This document shows, in pieces, positions 18,395 through 28,644 of a DNA stretch of 64,000 nucleotides. The notes beneath the pieces were generated by a model. It was not told the DNA's origin. It did no database searches and worked only from the letters and a program-made list of their open reading frames with translations. Origin of the DNA: JADJOY01 sp016713535 [NCBI: Deltaproteobacteria bacterium] (GTDB lineage: Bacteria > JADJOY01); contig JADJOY010000003.1 in assembly GCA_016713535.1 (NCBI GenBank), positions 124,001 to 188,000 of the forward strand. Direction: 5' to 3'. The number at the start of each line of letters is the position of its first letter. Positions within the stretch are counted from its first letter, which is position 1. Position numbers and translations under genes: made by a program.

Positions 18395-19464
18395 CGCACC
18401 GCGGAGGCCGCGCCGCGGCGGTGGCGCTCGCGCTCGCCCTCGCATGGCTGGCCGCGCCCTCGGTCACGCGCGCGGACGAGCTCTGGTCGCCCGCGATCGA
18501 GGCGCGCTTCCGCGGGCTCTGCACCGACGCGCCGACCACGTTCACCAATGTGCCGCTCGACGGCTATGCACTGCGGTGCCGGCACCTCGCCGCAAACCGC
18601 GAGTGGTACGCGGTGCGCTTCCTGCGCGGCTCCTACCAGCGCATCGCGGATGCGGTTCGCCGCGAGGTGGGTACGGTACGGACGGTGTTCTACCCGTTCG
18701 GAGGCCCCGATCTGGCGACACCCTTCGCGGTCTTCCCCGACGCCGAGGTGGTGACCGCGGTGGCGCTCGAAGCAGTAGGCACCCCGGCGAGCTTCGCCGC
18801 CGATCCGCACGAGAAATCGGTGGTGTTCCCGGAGCGAGCCGAGGAGCTGACCGAGCCGAGCTCGGTACGGCTCGCACTCTCGGCGCTGCTTTCCTTCTAC
18901 GGAGTGGGCTATTTCACCGTCGAGGATCCGTTCCCGTCGATCCCGGTCTCACACGTGGTATTGCTGCAGGCGATCCACGACCTGCACGGCACGATCGAGA
19001 GCGTGCGCGCGGTCGAGCCCGGCGCGGACGGGACGGTGCGTGCCGCGGGCGCCGGTGCGCCGGGCCTCGAGGTGCGATTCCGAACCCCCGACGCCAAGCG
19101 CCGCACCTACCGCTACTTCACGGCGAACCTTGGCAACGCCTCGTTTCCGCTCGACGGTGCGCTGGCACGGCTGGTCGCCAGCCAGAAACCGGACGGCGTC
19201 CTCGTCAAGGCGGGCAGCAACCTCATCGTAGAGCCCGGATTCACCACCGTGCGCGCCTTGGTGATGGGAAACGCCCGAGCGATCGTCGAGGACGGCGAGC
19301 TCGCTGGCGAGAGCGGCGACGCGCGAGCGGTGAGTGGCTTCCGCCACGTGGCGGTGCCGCTCGATGGGTTGGGGATCGGCTACGCGCAGCATGCGGCGGT
19401 GAACCAGGCGGATCTCTGGGTGCGCGACGCCGCTTCGGGCGCGGCGCGTGGGAGCGGTTCGTGA
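18391..19464 (+). CDS. Exported protein of unknown function
   Basis: The protein has 357 residues. ATG 18391 overlaps the kinase stop. It has a Sec signal peptide (basic MTHRGGR, hydrophobic AAAVALALALAWLAAPSV, then TRA before DELW). The mature part has no recognised motif. It holds stretches such as FYPFGGPDLATPFAVFPDAE and the strand-rich VRFRTPDAKRRTYRYFTANL, suggesting a periplasmic beta-rich domain. The 4-nt overlaps on both sides place it in one operon with the kinase and the SDR gene. Confidence 0.6.
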
Positions 19465-20450
19465 ACCTCTTGGTGCTGGGTGGGAATGGATTCCTGGGAC
19501 GCGCCGTGGTGGCGGAGGCCGTGGAGCGCGGGCACGACGTGACGACGCCCCCGGGCGAGAGCCGCGCGCACGCGGTCGGCGACGCGGATCTCCTCGAACT
19601 CGCCGCCGGTGACGCGCGCCAGCGCCAAGATCTCCTCGAGCGTGCCCGCGGGGTCGAGGTCGTCGTCGCCACAGAGCCGCTCTCGCGGATCGCTCCGCCG
19701 CGCGTGGTCCCCACGGTCGAGGCATGCCTTCAACGTGCGCGCCTGGCGCTCGAGGCCGCGGCGCAGGCGCGGCACAAGCGCCTGGTGTGGGTCGGCTCGG
19801 CGCTCGCGGTGGGCTCGTCGGTCCTCAAGGCCGGGCGTTGCACCGAGCGTGACTGGACTCTCGGCAAGAGCGACGCGCGCGTCCGCGCGCACGTCGAGTC
19901 CGAGCAGTGGCTAGCGCGGGAGGCCGCCGAACGTGGCGTGGCGCTTGTCCGCGTGTTGCCGACCCGCGTGCTCGGTCCGGGCTCACCGGAGCCGGCGCGC
20001 GACCTGAAACTGGTGCGTGCCTACGCGCGCTACCGGATCGGACTCTTCGCCCACGGCGGGCTGAACGTCGTCGACGTGCGCGACGCGGCGCACGCGGTGG
20101 TCGCCGCGGCGGAGCGCGGCGCGGCGGGTGCGCGCTACCTGGTCGCAGGTCATGATCTCACCTACAAGGCGTTCTACGTGGCGATCGCCGACGCGATCGG
20201 CTCGCGGCACCTTCACCTCGCCGTGCCGCGAGGTCTGGCGCTGATCGTGTTCGGCGCGCTCGAAGCCGTGAGCCTGGTGGCGGGACGGAGCGCGCCGCTG
20301 GATCGGAACTTCGTGGACCTGCACTTCGGCCGCTATGCGTTCTACGACTCGAGCGCGGCGCGCGCGGCGCTTGGCCTCGCGCCGCGGTCGGTGGCGGACA
20401 CGATTCGCGCGAGCGTCGACGCGCTGCGAGCGGCGCGGCTGCTCGGCTGA
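19461..20450 (+). CDS. NAD(P)-binding extended SDR / epimerase-like protein
   Basis: The protein has 329 residues from a GTG at 19461 that overlaps the previous stop (GTGA). The N-terminal Rossmann motif is GGNGFLGRAVVAEAVERGHD (GxxGFxG). Later segments (RVLPTRVLGPGS, NVVDVRDAAHAVVAAAERG, ARYLVAGHDLTYKAFY) match the extended SDR family of 3-beta-HSD or dihydroflavonol-reductase-like enzymes. I cannot find the usual Tyr-x-x-x-Lys pair at the expected place after the GSALAVGSS strand, so catalysis is doubtful and a regulatory or binding role is possible. Confidence 0.75.
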   Translation: MNLLVLGGNGFLGRAVVAEAVERGHDVTTPPGESRAHAVGDADLLELAAGDARQRQDLLERARGVEVVVATEPLSRIAPPRVVPTVEACLQRARLALEAAAQARHKRLVWVGSALAVGSSVLKAGRCTERDWTLGKSDARVRAHVESEQWLAREAAERGVALVRVLPTRVLGPGSPEPARDLKLVRAYARYRIGLFAHGGLNVVDVRDAAHAVVAAAERGAAGARYLVAGHDLTYKAFYVAIADAIGSRHLHLAVPRGLALIVFGALEAVSLVAGRSAPLDRNFVDLHFGRYAFYDSSAARAALGLAPRSVADTIRASVDALRAARLLG

Positions 20451-20459
20451 CGGTGTCAG

Positions 20460-20496
20460 GCCGGCGTGCGCGAGGGCGAAGCGCCGTCGCGCCGGC
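20460..20496. terminator. Hairpin between convergent genes
   Basis: GCCGGCG (20460-20466) and CGCCGGC (20490-20496) frame a GC-rich loop in the gap between two convergent genes, with further internal pairing possible. There is no T-run on either side, so an intrinsic terminator is only tentative. Confidence 0.3.
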
Positions 20497-21171
20497 TCAC
20501 GGACCGAGCATCTCGTCGACGAGCTGGTCGACGAGATCGCGGGCGAGGTCGGTGACGCGATCGCGCTCGCTGGAGCCGCTCAGCATCCCGACCAGCTCGG
20601 TGTGGCGCTCGCCAGAAACCTCGAACTGCTGGGTATTCTCCGCGTTCGCCGGGTCGATGAGCGTGGCGGCGAGGCGCAGCTCGAACCAGGACGTGTCCGA
20701 CGGGTAGTCGAACGCGATCAGCCCGCCGAGCGCCTCCACCGAGCCCGCGCCGCGGCGGATCGCGCCGTCGTAGGCGAGCTTGAGCACTCGATCGGCCTGG
20801 TTGGCGCGCGCCATCCCCGCGTAGCTCAGGCGCTCCTCGAGCTGGTCGAGTGGCTCGCCAGCAGACGCGGAGAGCTGCTCCCGACGCAGCAGCACCGGAC
20901 GGACACCGCGTGCGACGAGTCGGTCGTGGATCTCGAGAGGAACCGCGGTCTCCACCACGTCGACCATGAGCTTACGATCCGCCTCGCGCATGCCCGCGGC
21001 GGTCTGCGGCACGAGTGGGTCGAGCCGGGCGGAGCCGGGGGGAAGGACCACGATCGCCTGCGGTAGGGGCGAGCCGAGGCGGGGCGCCACGCAGGCCGAG
21101 TTCGCGACCAAGACGATCACGGCCAGGACGCCGCAGCCACGTGAAACGCGCGAGGGAGCGTAGGTTGGCAC
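20497..21171 (-). CDS. Putative lipoprotein of unknown function
   Basis: The protein has 224 residues with an N-terminal signal (RGCGVLAVIVLVANSAC) whose Cys may be lipidated; the box NSAC is not ideal. The mature domain begins with a strand and Pro/Gly stretch (AIVVLPPGSARLDPLVPQTA) and alternates helices and strands to the end (LARDLVDQLVDEMLGP). It resembles the many envelope lipoproteins that report on drug or lipid transport systems, but I cannot place it in a family. It stands alone, convergent with the SDR gene and divergent from fabD. Confidence 0.55.
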   Translation of the reverse strand: MPTYAPSRVSRGCGVLAVIVLVANSACVAPRLGSPLPQAIVVLPPGSARLDPLVPQTAAGMREADRKLMVDVVETAVPLEIHDRLVARGVRPVLLRREQLSASAGEPLDQLEERLSYAGMARANQADRVLKLAYDGAIRRGAGSVEALGGLIAFDYPSDTSWFELRLAATLIDPANAENTQQFEVSGERHTELVGMLSGSSERDRVTDLARDLVDQLVDEMLGP

Positions 21172-21246
21172 GACGCGAGATATAGCAGGGCGGCCCGAGC
21201 GGCGGCTCGGCGCCGTGCGCTTCGCTGGTCAGGACCGAACGCGGTG

Positions 21247-21272
21247 GTGCGCGCAGGGCGCACGGCTATAAT
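21247..21272 (+). promoter_or_regulatory. TATAAT box with adjacent inverted repeat upstream of fabD
   Basis: A perfect TATAAT lies at 21267-21272, 54 nt before the fabD start. Just upstream is an inverted repeat GTGCGC-N5-GCGCAC (21247-21263) where the -35 and spacer would be; no good -35 hexamer is seen. The repeat could be an operator. A bound factor cannot be named. Confidence 0.4.
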
Positions 21273-21325
21273 CGCGCGGCTTCGACGGGCAACCTTCGCT
21301 TCATGGCGGCGTGGCAGGGGATGGT

Positions 21326-22274
21326 GTGAGCGAGCAGCGGATCGGGTGGCTCTGTCCAGGGCAGGGATCTCAGCGGGTCGGCATGGGAGCGCGCCTCGTC
21401 GCGGAGCATCCCGAGGCCGGCGCATGGTTCGAGCGCGCCGACGAGGCGCTTGGTCTCCACCTCACGCGGTTGTGCTTCGACGGGCCCGAGGAGGAGTTGC
21501 GTCTTACCGAGAATGCTCAGCCGGCGCTGCTGATGGTCGGAGTCGCGACGGCGCGGGTGCTCGAGGGGCTCGGCGTGCGTGCGGAGATGGCGGCCGGCCA
21601 CAGCCTCGGAGAGATCACGGCGCTCACGATCGCCGGGGCGTTGCCGTTCGAGGACGCCCTCGAGCTGGTGCGGCTGCGAGGCCGGTACATGCAGGAGGCG
21701 GTCCCCGCCGGGCAGGGCGCGATGGCGGCGCTGCGTACCGGTGACGCCGAGCAGCTCCGTGAGATCCTGGCCGGTGTCGAGAGCGAGCACGGGCTGGTGG
21801 TGGCCGCCAATTACAACGGCCCGGACCAGACGGTGCTGAGCGGCCACGTGGCCGCGGTGCGGCGCGCGCTCGAGCTCGCGAAGGCGCGTCGGGTGGTTGG
21901 CCGCGAGATCCCGGTGAGCGCGCCGTTCCATTGCGAGCTCATGCGTCCGGCGGCAGAGCGCTAGCGATGCCCTCGGCGCGCAGCCGTTCGCGGAGCGGTT
22001 GCGCTTCCCGGTGGTGACCAACGTGACCGCCGAGCCGGTCACGAGCGGTGCCGCGGCCCGGGAGTTCCTGGCGCTGCAGGTGACGCATCCGGTGCGGTGG
22101 GGCGAATGCCTGGCACGGATGATCGCGAGTGGCATCTCCCGTTTCGTGGAGGTCGCGCCCGGCGACGTGTTGACGAAGCTGTCTCGACGGATCGCGCCGG
22201 AGCGATCGTTTCACGCGGCGGACGGAAGCGACGGGCTCGCGCAGATGGCGCACGCGCTGCAAGCTGCGGCGTGA
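21326..22274 (+). CDS. fabD: Malonyl-CoA:ACP transacylase FabD, one frame break
   Basis: FabD moves malonate from CoA to acyl carrier protein for fatty-acid synthesis. The start is taken as GTG 21326 (AGGGGA upstream); an in-frame GTG at 21311 is possible. It has the N-terminal WLCPGQGSQRVGMG, the nucleophile Ser in AAGHSLGEITAL, Arg in VRLRGRYMQEAV, and His in IPVSAPFHCELMRPAA. The first frame then stops at 21964. The rest (DALGAQPFAERLRFPVVTNV, then VTHPVRWGECLARMIASG) lies one frame over, to 22274. Removing one base near 21961 gives a 315-residue product of normal length. Since fabD is normally essential, a consensus indel is likeliest. It stands apart from other fab genes. Confidence 0.88.
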
Positions 22275-22332
22275 GAAGGTCCGAGTCGAATGGGGCCGGC
22301 GCGCCGGCCCCGGGAAGGCCGAGGAACCGCGG

Positions 22333-23895
22333 ATGAGGATGCCGGTCCTCTTCGAATGCGCAGCTTGCGGCAAGAAGCACTACGTGGCGTTCTGCGCCGG
22401 CAACGACGGCGGCGCGGAGTGCGGGAGTCCGTTCGTGTCGAGCTTCTTCCCTTCCGGACGCGACGCGCTCTGCCCCAAGCACCAGCAGCCCGTCCGCCCA
22501 GTGGTGCGCGGCGCCCCCGCCCCCGTGGAAGCGCCCCGGGATCGGTGCCCCTCGACGCAGGTCGAGCTCGACGTCGAGTCGATCCTGCGCGCCCCGAGCC
22601 AGACCGCGGGCCCGTCCGGCCCCGCCACCCCGAAGCCGTCGACGCACCGGGCGGTCACGCCCGTTCCGGCGGGACGGCCGGGATCGGGTGCGGGGATGGG
22701 CCGCCCCGCCGCGCCGATGCCGGCTCGGGTGACGCGTCCCGGCTCGAGCGCGGGACCCGCCATGACTCCGCGCGCGCCCACGGTCGCGCGTCCCGCGCCG
22801 CCGGTCCTCGAGGATGACACACCGGTGTCGGGCACGCCGATCGAGTCCGACGGAGCTGCACCGACGCACGTGAAGTGCCCGGCCTGCTTCGTCCTCTACG
22901 ATCGTACCGGCAACGACAAGTGCCCACGCTGCGGCGCCGCTCCGGATGCTGTTCGTAAGCATCGCCGCGAGGTGCCGACGGCGGCGCTCGAGTCGGTCGG
23001 CGAGGCGCTCACGCTGTTGCTGCTCGAGCACTGGACGCTCCTCGCCGTACTCGCCGGGGTGGTCGTGCTCGGCCTCGGGGCGCTGGCCGCGACGGCGAGC
23101 GCGGGCTGGATCACGGCGGTGTGTCTGGCCGGAGTCGTCGTGACCATGGTCGCCGCGCTCGGGATGACGCTCGTCTACTTCCGCGCCATCGAGATCCCCT
23201 TCTACAAGACACAGCTCGCGGCGCGCGCTCGCGGGCAGGGCGGCGGCTCGTCGCTGTGGGATCAGCTACGCACCGCGGTCGACGGATTGCGCCAGCGCGG
23301 TGCCGGCGGCGCGGCCGGCGAATCCGCGGCCGCCGCGCTCCGCGAGGAGCGCTCGACCGATCTCGCCGCGACGCCAGTCGTGGGCCACGAGGCGGACGAG
23401 ATCGGCGAGCGGTCGAGTACCGCGTTGACGGTACGCGCCGCTTACGAAGGCGGGCACCCCGGGCTCCAGCGCGCCGGCGCGGGACGGCTGGTCGTCGATG
23501 GGCGGCGTTTCGATTTCGAGGGGCGTCGCGGCGGGTTCCGGATCGCGCCAGCCGGGGTCGAGCGGGTGAAGGTGAGCTGGATCGGCTGGTTGGTCGCGGT
23601 GGTACTGTCGGTGGCGGTGGGAGTGGCGCTGGCCGAGCTTGCGCCGGGTGCGCTCTACACGTACCGGACGCCACCGTGGGTTCCGTGGGGGCCGCAGCTC
23701 GGGACCTGGCTGCGGTGGGCACACCAGATCTCGATCGGTGGGGCGGCGGTAATCGCCACGCTGCTCGGGCTGGGCCTGGTCCTCGCACGGCACGTGGGAG
23801 TGACCGTCACGTGCCGCCGCGACGACGCGATCGACGTCGTCCGGTTCCGCCTCGATGTGATCGCCGCGCTTCGACTCAAGCGCGCGCTGGGCTGA
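22333..23895 (+). CDS. Zinc-ribbon polytopic membrane protein
   Basis: The protein has 520 residues. The N-terminal Cys-rich unit (FECAACGKKHYVAF, later AECGSPF and ALCPKH) is followed by a Pro/Ala-rich linker of about 110 residues. A second zinc ribbon comes next (VKCPACFVLYDRTGNDKCPR, then CG). Four membrane segments follow: LLAVLAGVVVLGLGALAATA, AVCLAGVVVTMVAALGMTLV, IGWLVAVVLSVAVGVALAEL and IGGAAVIATLLGLGLVLARH. I recognise no family. The layout (zinc ribbon, linker, membrane) echoes the gene at 12245, and an FHA protein at 54380 also carries a zinc ribbon. The next gene, a sigma-54 activator, follows 4 nt later and is probably co-transcribed. Confidence 0.6.
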   Translation: MRMPVLFECAACGKKHYVAFCAGNDGGAECGSPFVSSFFPSGRDALCPKHQQPVRPVVRGAPAPVEAPRDRCPSTQVELDVESILRAPSQTAGPSGPATPKPSTHRAVTPVPAGRPGSGAGMGRPAAPMPARVTRPGSSAGPAMTPRAPTVARPAPPVLEDDTPVSGTPIESDGAAPTHVKCPACFVLYDRTGNDKCPRCGAAPDAVRKHRREVPTAALESVGEALTLLLLEHWTLLAVLAGVVVLGLGALAATASAGWITAVCLAGVVVTMVAALGMTLVYFRAIEIPFYKTQLAARARGQGGGSSLWDQLRTAVDGLRQRGAGGAAGESAAAALREERSTDLAATPVVGHEADEIGERSSTALTVRAAYEGGHPGLQRAGAGRLVVDGRRFDFEGRRGGFRIAPAGVERVKVSWIGWLVAVVLSVAVGVALAELAPGALYTYRTPPWVPWGPQLGTWLRWAHQISIGGAAVIATLLGLGLVLARHVGVTVTCRRDDAIDVVRFRLDVIAALRLKRALG

Positions 23896-23899
23896 CGCC

Positions 23900-25257
<1,358 letters not shown>

Positions 25258-25287
25258 GCGAACGGGAACGATGGTGCAGGTGATGTG

Positions 25288-25336
25288 TCGCAGAATGCGA
25301 CGGGCTCGCAGATTGCGACGAGCGAGCGCTCGCTCG
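25288..25336. promoter_or_regulatory. Twin 13-bp dyads plus 18-bp palindrome, candidate activator-binding sites
   Basis: Two near-identical inverted repeats, TCGCAGAATGCGA (25288-25300) and TCGCAGATTGCGA (25306-25318), are spaced 18 bp centre to centre. A perfect palindrome CGAGCGAGCGCTCGCTCG follows at 25319-25336. They lie about 80-140 nt upstream of the sigma-54 promoter, the usual distance for enhancer sites of NtrC-type activators. The obvious candidate to bind the dyads is the activator encoded just upstream. Confidence 0.55.
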
Positions 25337-25414
25337 GGACGCGCTGGCTCCTGACCGAGACCCGGATCGCGGCGATTCCTCGATGTGCGTCGTTCATGAC
25401 GCGTTGCATGTCCG

Positions 25415-25430
25415 AGGCATTGATCTTGCT
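25415..25430 (+). promoter_or_regulatory. Sigma-54 (RpoN) promoter for the prepilin gene
   Basis: AGGCATTGATCTTGCT matches the -24/-12 consensus TGGCAYN5TTGCW at every fixed position but the first, with GG and GC exactly 12 nt apart. Transcription would start near 25441, about 55 nt before the prepilin start at 25496. Confidence 0.7.
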
Positions 25431-25495
25431 ACCTCTAGTCTGTAGGATCGTTTTCACCCCACACATGCTTGCGGACCGCTTTGGAGGCAGGATCG

Positions 25496-26080
25496 ATGGC
25501 GGATCCAACTGCCCGTGACGCCGATCGGAGCACCGATCGCGAAAACCCGTCGGACCCGATCGGGTCGAGCGACCAGCTTCCGATCGTGTCGGAAGACTCG
25601 GTGCCGTCGGGGGAGCCGATGAACCGCATGGCGCGGCGTCGGCGGCTCGCACAGAGCGGGTACTCGCTGATCGAGTTGCTCGCGGTGGTGGCGGTGCTGC
25701 TCATCATCGCGGCGCTCGCGGTACCGCAGATCCTCGGCATGCGCGAGAAGGCGAAGGGGAAGGAGTGTGATCGGCTGTTCCACGCCCTCGACTCCGAGAT
25801 CCACAACGCCCTCGACGACCTTATCTTCACGTCGACCGAGGTCATCGACATCGTCCTCCGCGCCCACGGTGACGAGGACCGCAATCCGCGCAACAAGACG
25901 CAGCCGGTCTTCGTACAGAGCGTGAACTCGTCGGGCGTCAACTACGTCGATCCGGCGCTCATCGAGAGCTGCCAGATCGTGTTCTCGGGATCGAACGTGT
26001 TGACCGTCGCGGCGCGCCAGGCGCGCACCGAGCAGGACGAGGGCGGCGGCGAGCGAACCTTCGCCATCGGACTGCAGTGA
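25496..26080 (+). CDS. Type IV prepilin / pseudopilin-like protein
   Basis: The protein carries the prepilin signature: a basic leader (MARRRRLAQSG), cleavage after Gly, then YSLIELLAVVAVLLIIAALA with the conserved Glu5. The mature part is about 140 residues, with no Cys pair except scattered Cys (KECDRLF, ESCQIVF). The start is uncertain. ATG 25496 has GGAGG 8 nt upstream and gives a 55-residue acidic-then-basic leader; ATG 25619 (GGGGGAG upstream) gives a normal 14-residue leader. I list the longer form because of its ribosome-binding site. Its sigma-54 promoter and upstream dyads point to control by the NtrC-type regulator next door. A strong terminator follows. Confidence 0.8.
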   Translation: MADPTARDADRSTDRENPSDPIGSSDQLPIVSEDSVPSGEPMNRMARRRRLAQSGYSLIELLAVVAVLLIIAALAVPQILGMREKAKGKECDRLFHALDSEIHNALDDLIFTSTEVIDIVLRAHGDEDRNPRNKTQPVFVQSVNSSGVNYVDPALIESCQIVFSGSNVLTVAARQARTEQDEGGGERTFAIGLQ

Positions 26081-26124
26081 CCTGACGTCGGCGCCGTCAC
26101 CTGAACCAGGTGATGGCGCGCGAG

Positions 26125-26159
26125 ACGCCGGCTCCCAGGATAGGGGAGCCGGCGTTTTT
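26125..26159 (+). terminator. Intrinsic terminator after the prepilin gene
   Basis: A perfect 12-bp stem (26125-26136 with 26144-26155), a 7-nt loop and a run of five T at 26155-26159, 45 nt after the prepilin stop. It makes the prepilin a monocistronic transcript. Confidence 0.85.
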
Positions 26160-26188
26160 CGTTGCAGCTCCAGTCGCTCGAGCGCGGC

Positions 26189-26783
26189 TCAGCGCCAGCG
26201 CCCCATCAGTTCCTCGATCCGGGCGCGCGTCGAGGCGAGGTCGCCCGGAATTGTCGATCACGTGGGTGGCCCGCCGCGCCTTCTCGGCGAGCGGAGCTGG
26301 CTCGCGAGGCGGGCCGCGATCTCCTCGTCGGACCAGCCGTTGCGCCTGCGAAGGAGCGCGCGTAGACCGTCGGCTCGTCGGCGATCACCGCCACGGTCTC
26401 GTCGAACCGCCGCTCGCCACCAGTCCCGAAGAGCAACGGCGCCTCCACGACCACGACGCTCGCACGCCGAAGCGCGAGCTTCGCGAAGCGCCATGCGAGC
26501 GCCCGCCGGATACGCGGATGGGTGATCGCCTCGAGGCGCGTGCGTGCAGCCCGGTCGCCGAACACACGCTTCGCGAGGCGGTCGCGGTCGAGCGAGCCAT
26601 CCGGGCGCAGCATGTCGCGCCCGAACTCGGCGACGATCGCCCGCAGGCCCGAGGTCCCCGGCGCGACGACTTCACGTGCGATCTGATCGGTGTCGACGAT
26701 CTCGGCGCCGAGCTCACGAAGGATGCCGAGCACGGTCGACTTGCCGCAGCCGATGCCGCCGGTGAGGCCCGGATGCGCTTCAT
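26189..26783 (-). CDS. coaE: Dephospho-CoA kinase CoaE, several frame breaks
   Basis: CoaE phosphorylates dephospho-CoA in the last step of coenzyme A synthesis. Pieces in successive frames give the whole protein: ATG 26783, P-loop GLTGGIGCGKSTVLGILREL, GAEIVDTDQIAREVVAPG, the CoA-binding stretch ITHPRIRRALAWRF, VVVVEAPLLFGTGGERRFDE, then RRRNGWSDEEIAARLASQL, ARRATHVIDNSGDLASTRAR and EELMGRWR at the end. Four one-base changes (near 26771, 26362, 26293 and 26245, all in or beside G/C runs) are needed to join them; corrected, the length is 198 residues, normal for CoaE. An essential gene broken four times is best read as poor consensus quality here. It is convergent with the prepilin terminator. 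Confidence 0.8.
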
Positions 26784-26958
26784 CGCGACCACCGCGGCCC
26801 GCCCACGGCTTCTGGGTCTGCTTGTACTTCTTCAGGAACTCCTCATAGCTCTCACGAGGGGCCTCGGCGCGCGATGGCGAAGCGGCGCCGGGGCGACTCG
26901 CCGCGCCCGCTCACGGCGGGGGCTGCGCGTCGCCGAGCCGGTCGACGCCGCGGCGCCG

Positions 26959-28523
26959 TTAGCCGGCGGTACGGGGCCACGGGACCGGTACCGCGCCGGG
27001 GCCGCGCTTGGCATGCACCCGGGCGGCGTCGTCGCGCAGCGCGCGCCAGTTCTTGTCCAGCGACAGCGCATGTTGATAGGCCTGCTCGGCGCACGCGTAG
27101 TCGCGCTCCTCCTCGCAGATCTTGCCGATCCAGTAGTGCGGTACCGAGTGCCCCGGGAGCGCAGCAATCATCGCGTCGGCCTCGGCGCGTGCGTCGCGCA
27201 GTCGCTTCTCGCCGAAGAGCAACTCGATGAGCGCGATGCGCGGCTCGGGGTAGTCGGGCCGGTCGGCGAACGCGGCGCGGTATTGCTCGATCGCGGTTGA
27301 GGTGAGCTTGCGATCACGGGCCAGGTCGCCCAGGATCTTGTGCGCCTCGAAGAGCTTCGGGTCGGCGCGGAGGTGGCCGCGACGAGGTCGGCCTCCGCCT
27401 TCTGAGGGTCGCCCTTCGCGAGCCACGCGAGGCCGCGCTTGGCGCGCGCCTCGGCGAAGCCGCTCTCCGCCTCGACGGCCTTGGAGAACGCGGCGAAGGC
27501 TCGATCCAGATCCTGGCTCGAATGCCCTTCCTGGTACGTCTTCCAGTAAATCCAGCCGGCGTTGTACCAGGGATCGGGAAACGTCGGATCGAGGCTCGAG
27601 GCTTTCTCGAAGTAGCGCAGTGCCTGAGGCTCGTTCTTGCCGCAGTATTCGACGAGCCCGCGGTAGTTGTGGGAGCGCGGGTTCTTGGGCTCGAAGCCCT
27701 CGACGAATTGCTGGGTGGCGAGGGTCACGTCGCGCATCTGTGTCGGCGTGATGTCGCACGTCTGCGCGTGGATGAACTCCTCCGGGAACACGGTCTGGAT
27801 GACCTTGAGGCGATCGCGCTTGGCGTTGGAGCCGAGCTCGAGGATCTTCTTCTGCGCTTCGTTCGGGTGGAACGTGCCGAGGCGCACGTAGCCGGCGATC
27901 TCGTCGGCCGACGACCACCAGTCGTCCTGGGCGACTTGGCGGGCGATCTCTGCCTGACTGCGGCCGAGGGGTGCCCGGAAGCTGTGGCGGAGCGGCTCCT
28001 CGAGCGAGCCCTCCGGCGAGCGCGCGAGCAACCAGGACTCGACGTCGGTCTGGGCGGTCGCGCCGAGCGCCGCTCCTCCGCCGACCTTCGCGACAGTGCC
28101 CACCACGAGAAGGTCGGCGTTGCTGGCCTTCGCGACGCTGCTGAAGAGTGGCAGTGCCGCCGCGGGATCGCCCCGGGCGGCGAGCGTCGTGAGGGCATCC
28201 CGTTCTGCGGCAGCGAGTGTCGCGATCGCCGCGTCGACCTCGGCGCTCGGCACCACGACGAGTCGGTCGGTCTGGGCGAGCCGGCTGGTCTCGCGCGCGA
28301 GCTCGCGAGCGATCCCGGCGCCGAGGCTGGCGAGATCCGCGCCGGGTGCGCTCCAATAGGGAAGGACGACCACGCGGTAGGAGCGCGGCGCCGGACGAGC
28401 GGGTTCAGCGGCGGCGCGGCTGGACGCGACGCCGGTCAGTGTCGCGATCACGATCCACGTGACGATGCGAGCCCGACCCGGACCGGGTGCGACGGCCCAT
28501 GCGCGCGATTCAGGGAGCGACAT
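26959..28523 (-). CDS. Exported TPR-repeat protein, one frame break
   Basis: From ATG 28523 a signal peptide (ARIVTWIVIATLTGVASSRA, then AA) leads to an N-terminal domain (YRVVVLPYWSAPGADLASLG, DLLVVGTVAKVGGGAA). That domain resembles the nucleotide-independent TolB/CsgG-type alpha/beta folds found before TPR arrays. TPR units follow, for example RSHNYRGLVEYCGKNEPQAL, WYNAGWIYWKTYQEGHSSQD and VPHYWIGKICEEERDYACAE. The frame breaks at 27372 (one G too few on the plus strand); corrected, the product is 521 residues. The protein is probably periplasmic, scaffolding an envelope complex. In-frame coding-like sequence continues past the stop toward coaE (EEFLKKYKQTQKPWAG), so the true C-terminus may lie near 26785. 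Confidence 0.7.
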
Positions 28524-28575
28524 GGGCGCGAGCGTACCAGAGCCGTTTTCGGCGGACCAAAGGGCGCGGGTTTTG

Positions 28576-28604
28576 TTGACACCCATTTCGTAGAGTCCGC
28601 ACAC
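28576..28604 (+). promoter_or_regulatory. Possible sigma-70 promoter of the acyl-CoA ligase gene
   Basis: A perfect TTGACA at 28576-28581 lies in the 121-nt divergent gap. The hexamer 18 nt on (CACACT, 28600-28605) is a weak -10, so only the -35 is convincing. Confidence 0.3.
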
Positions 28605-28644
28605 TGCGCGATCCCCCCGCGTGGTCCTTGGCCGGAGACGAACG

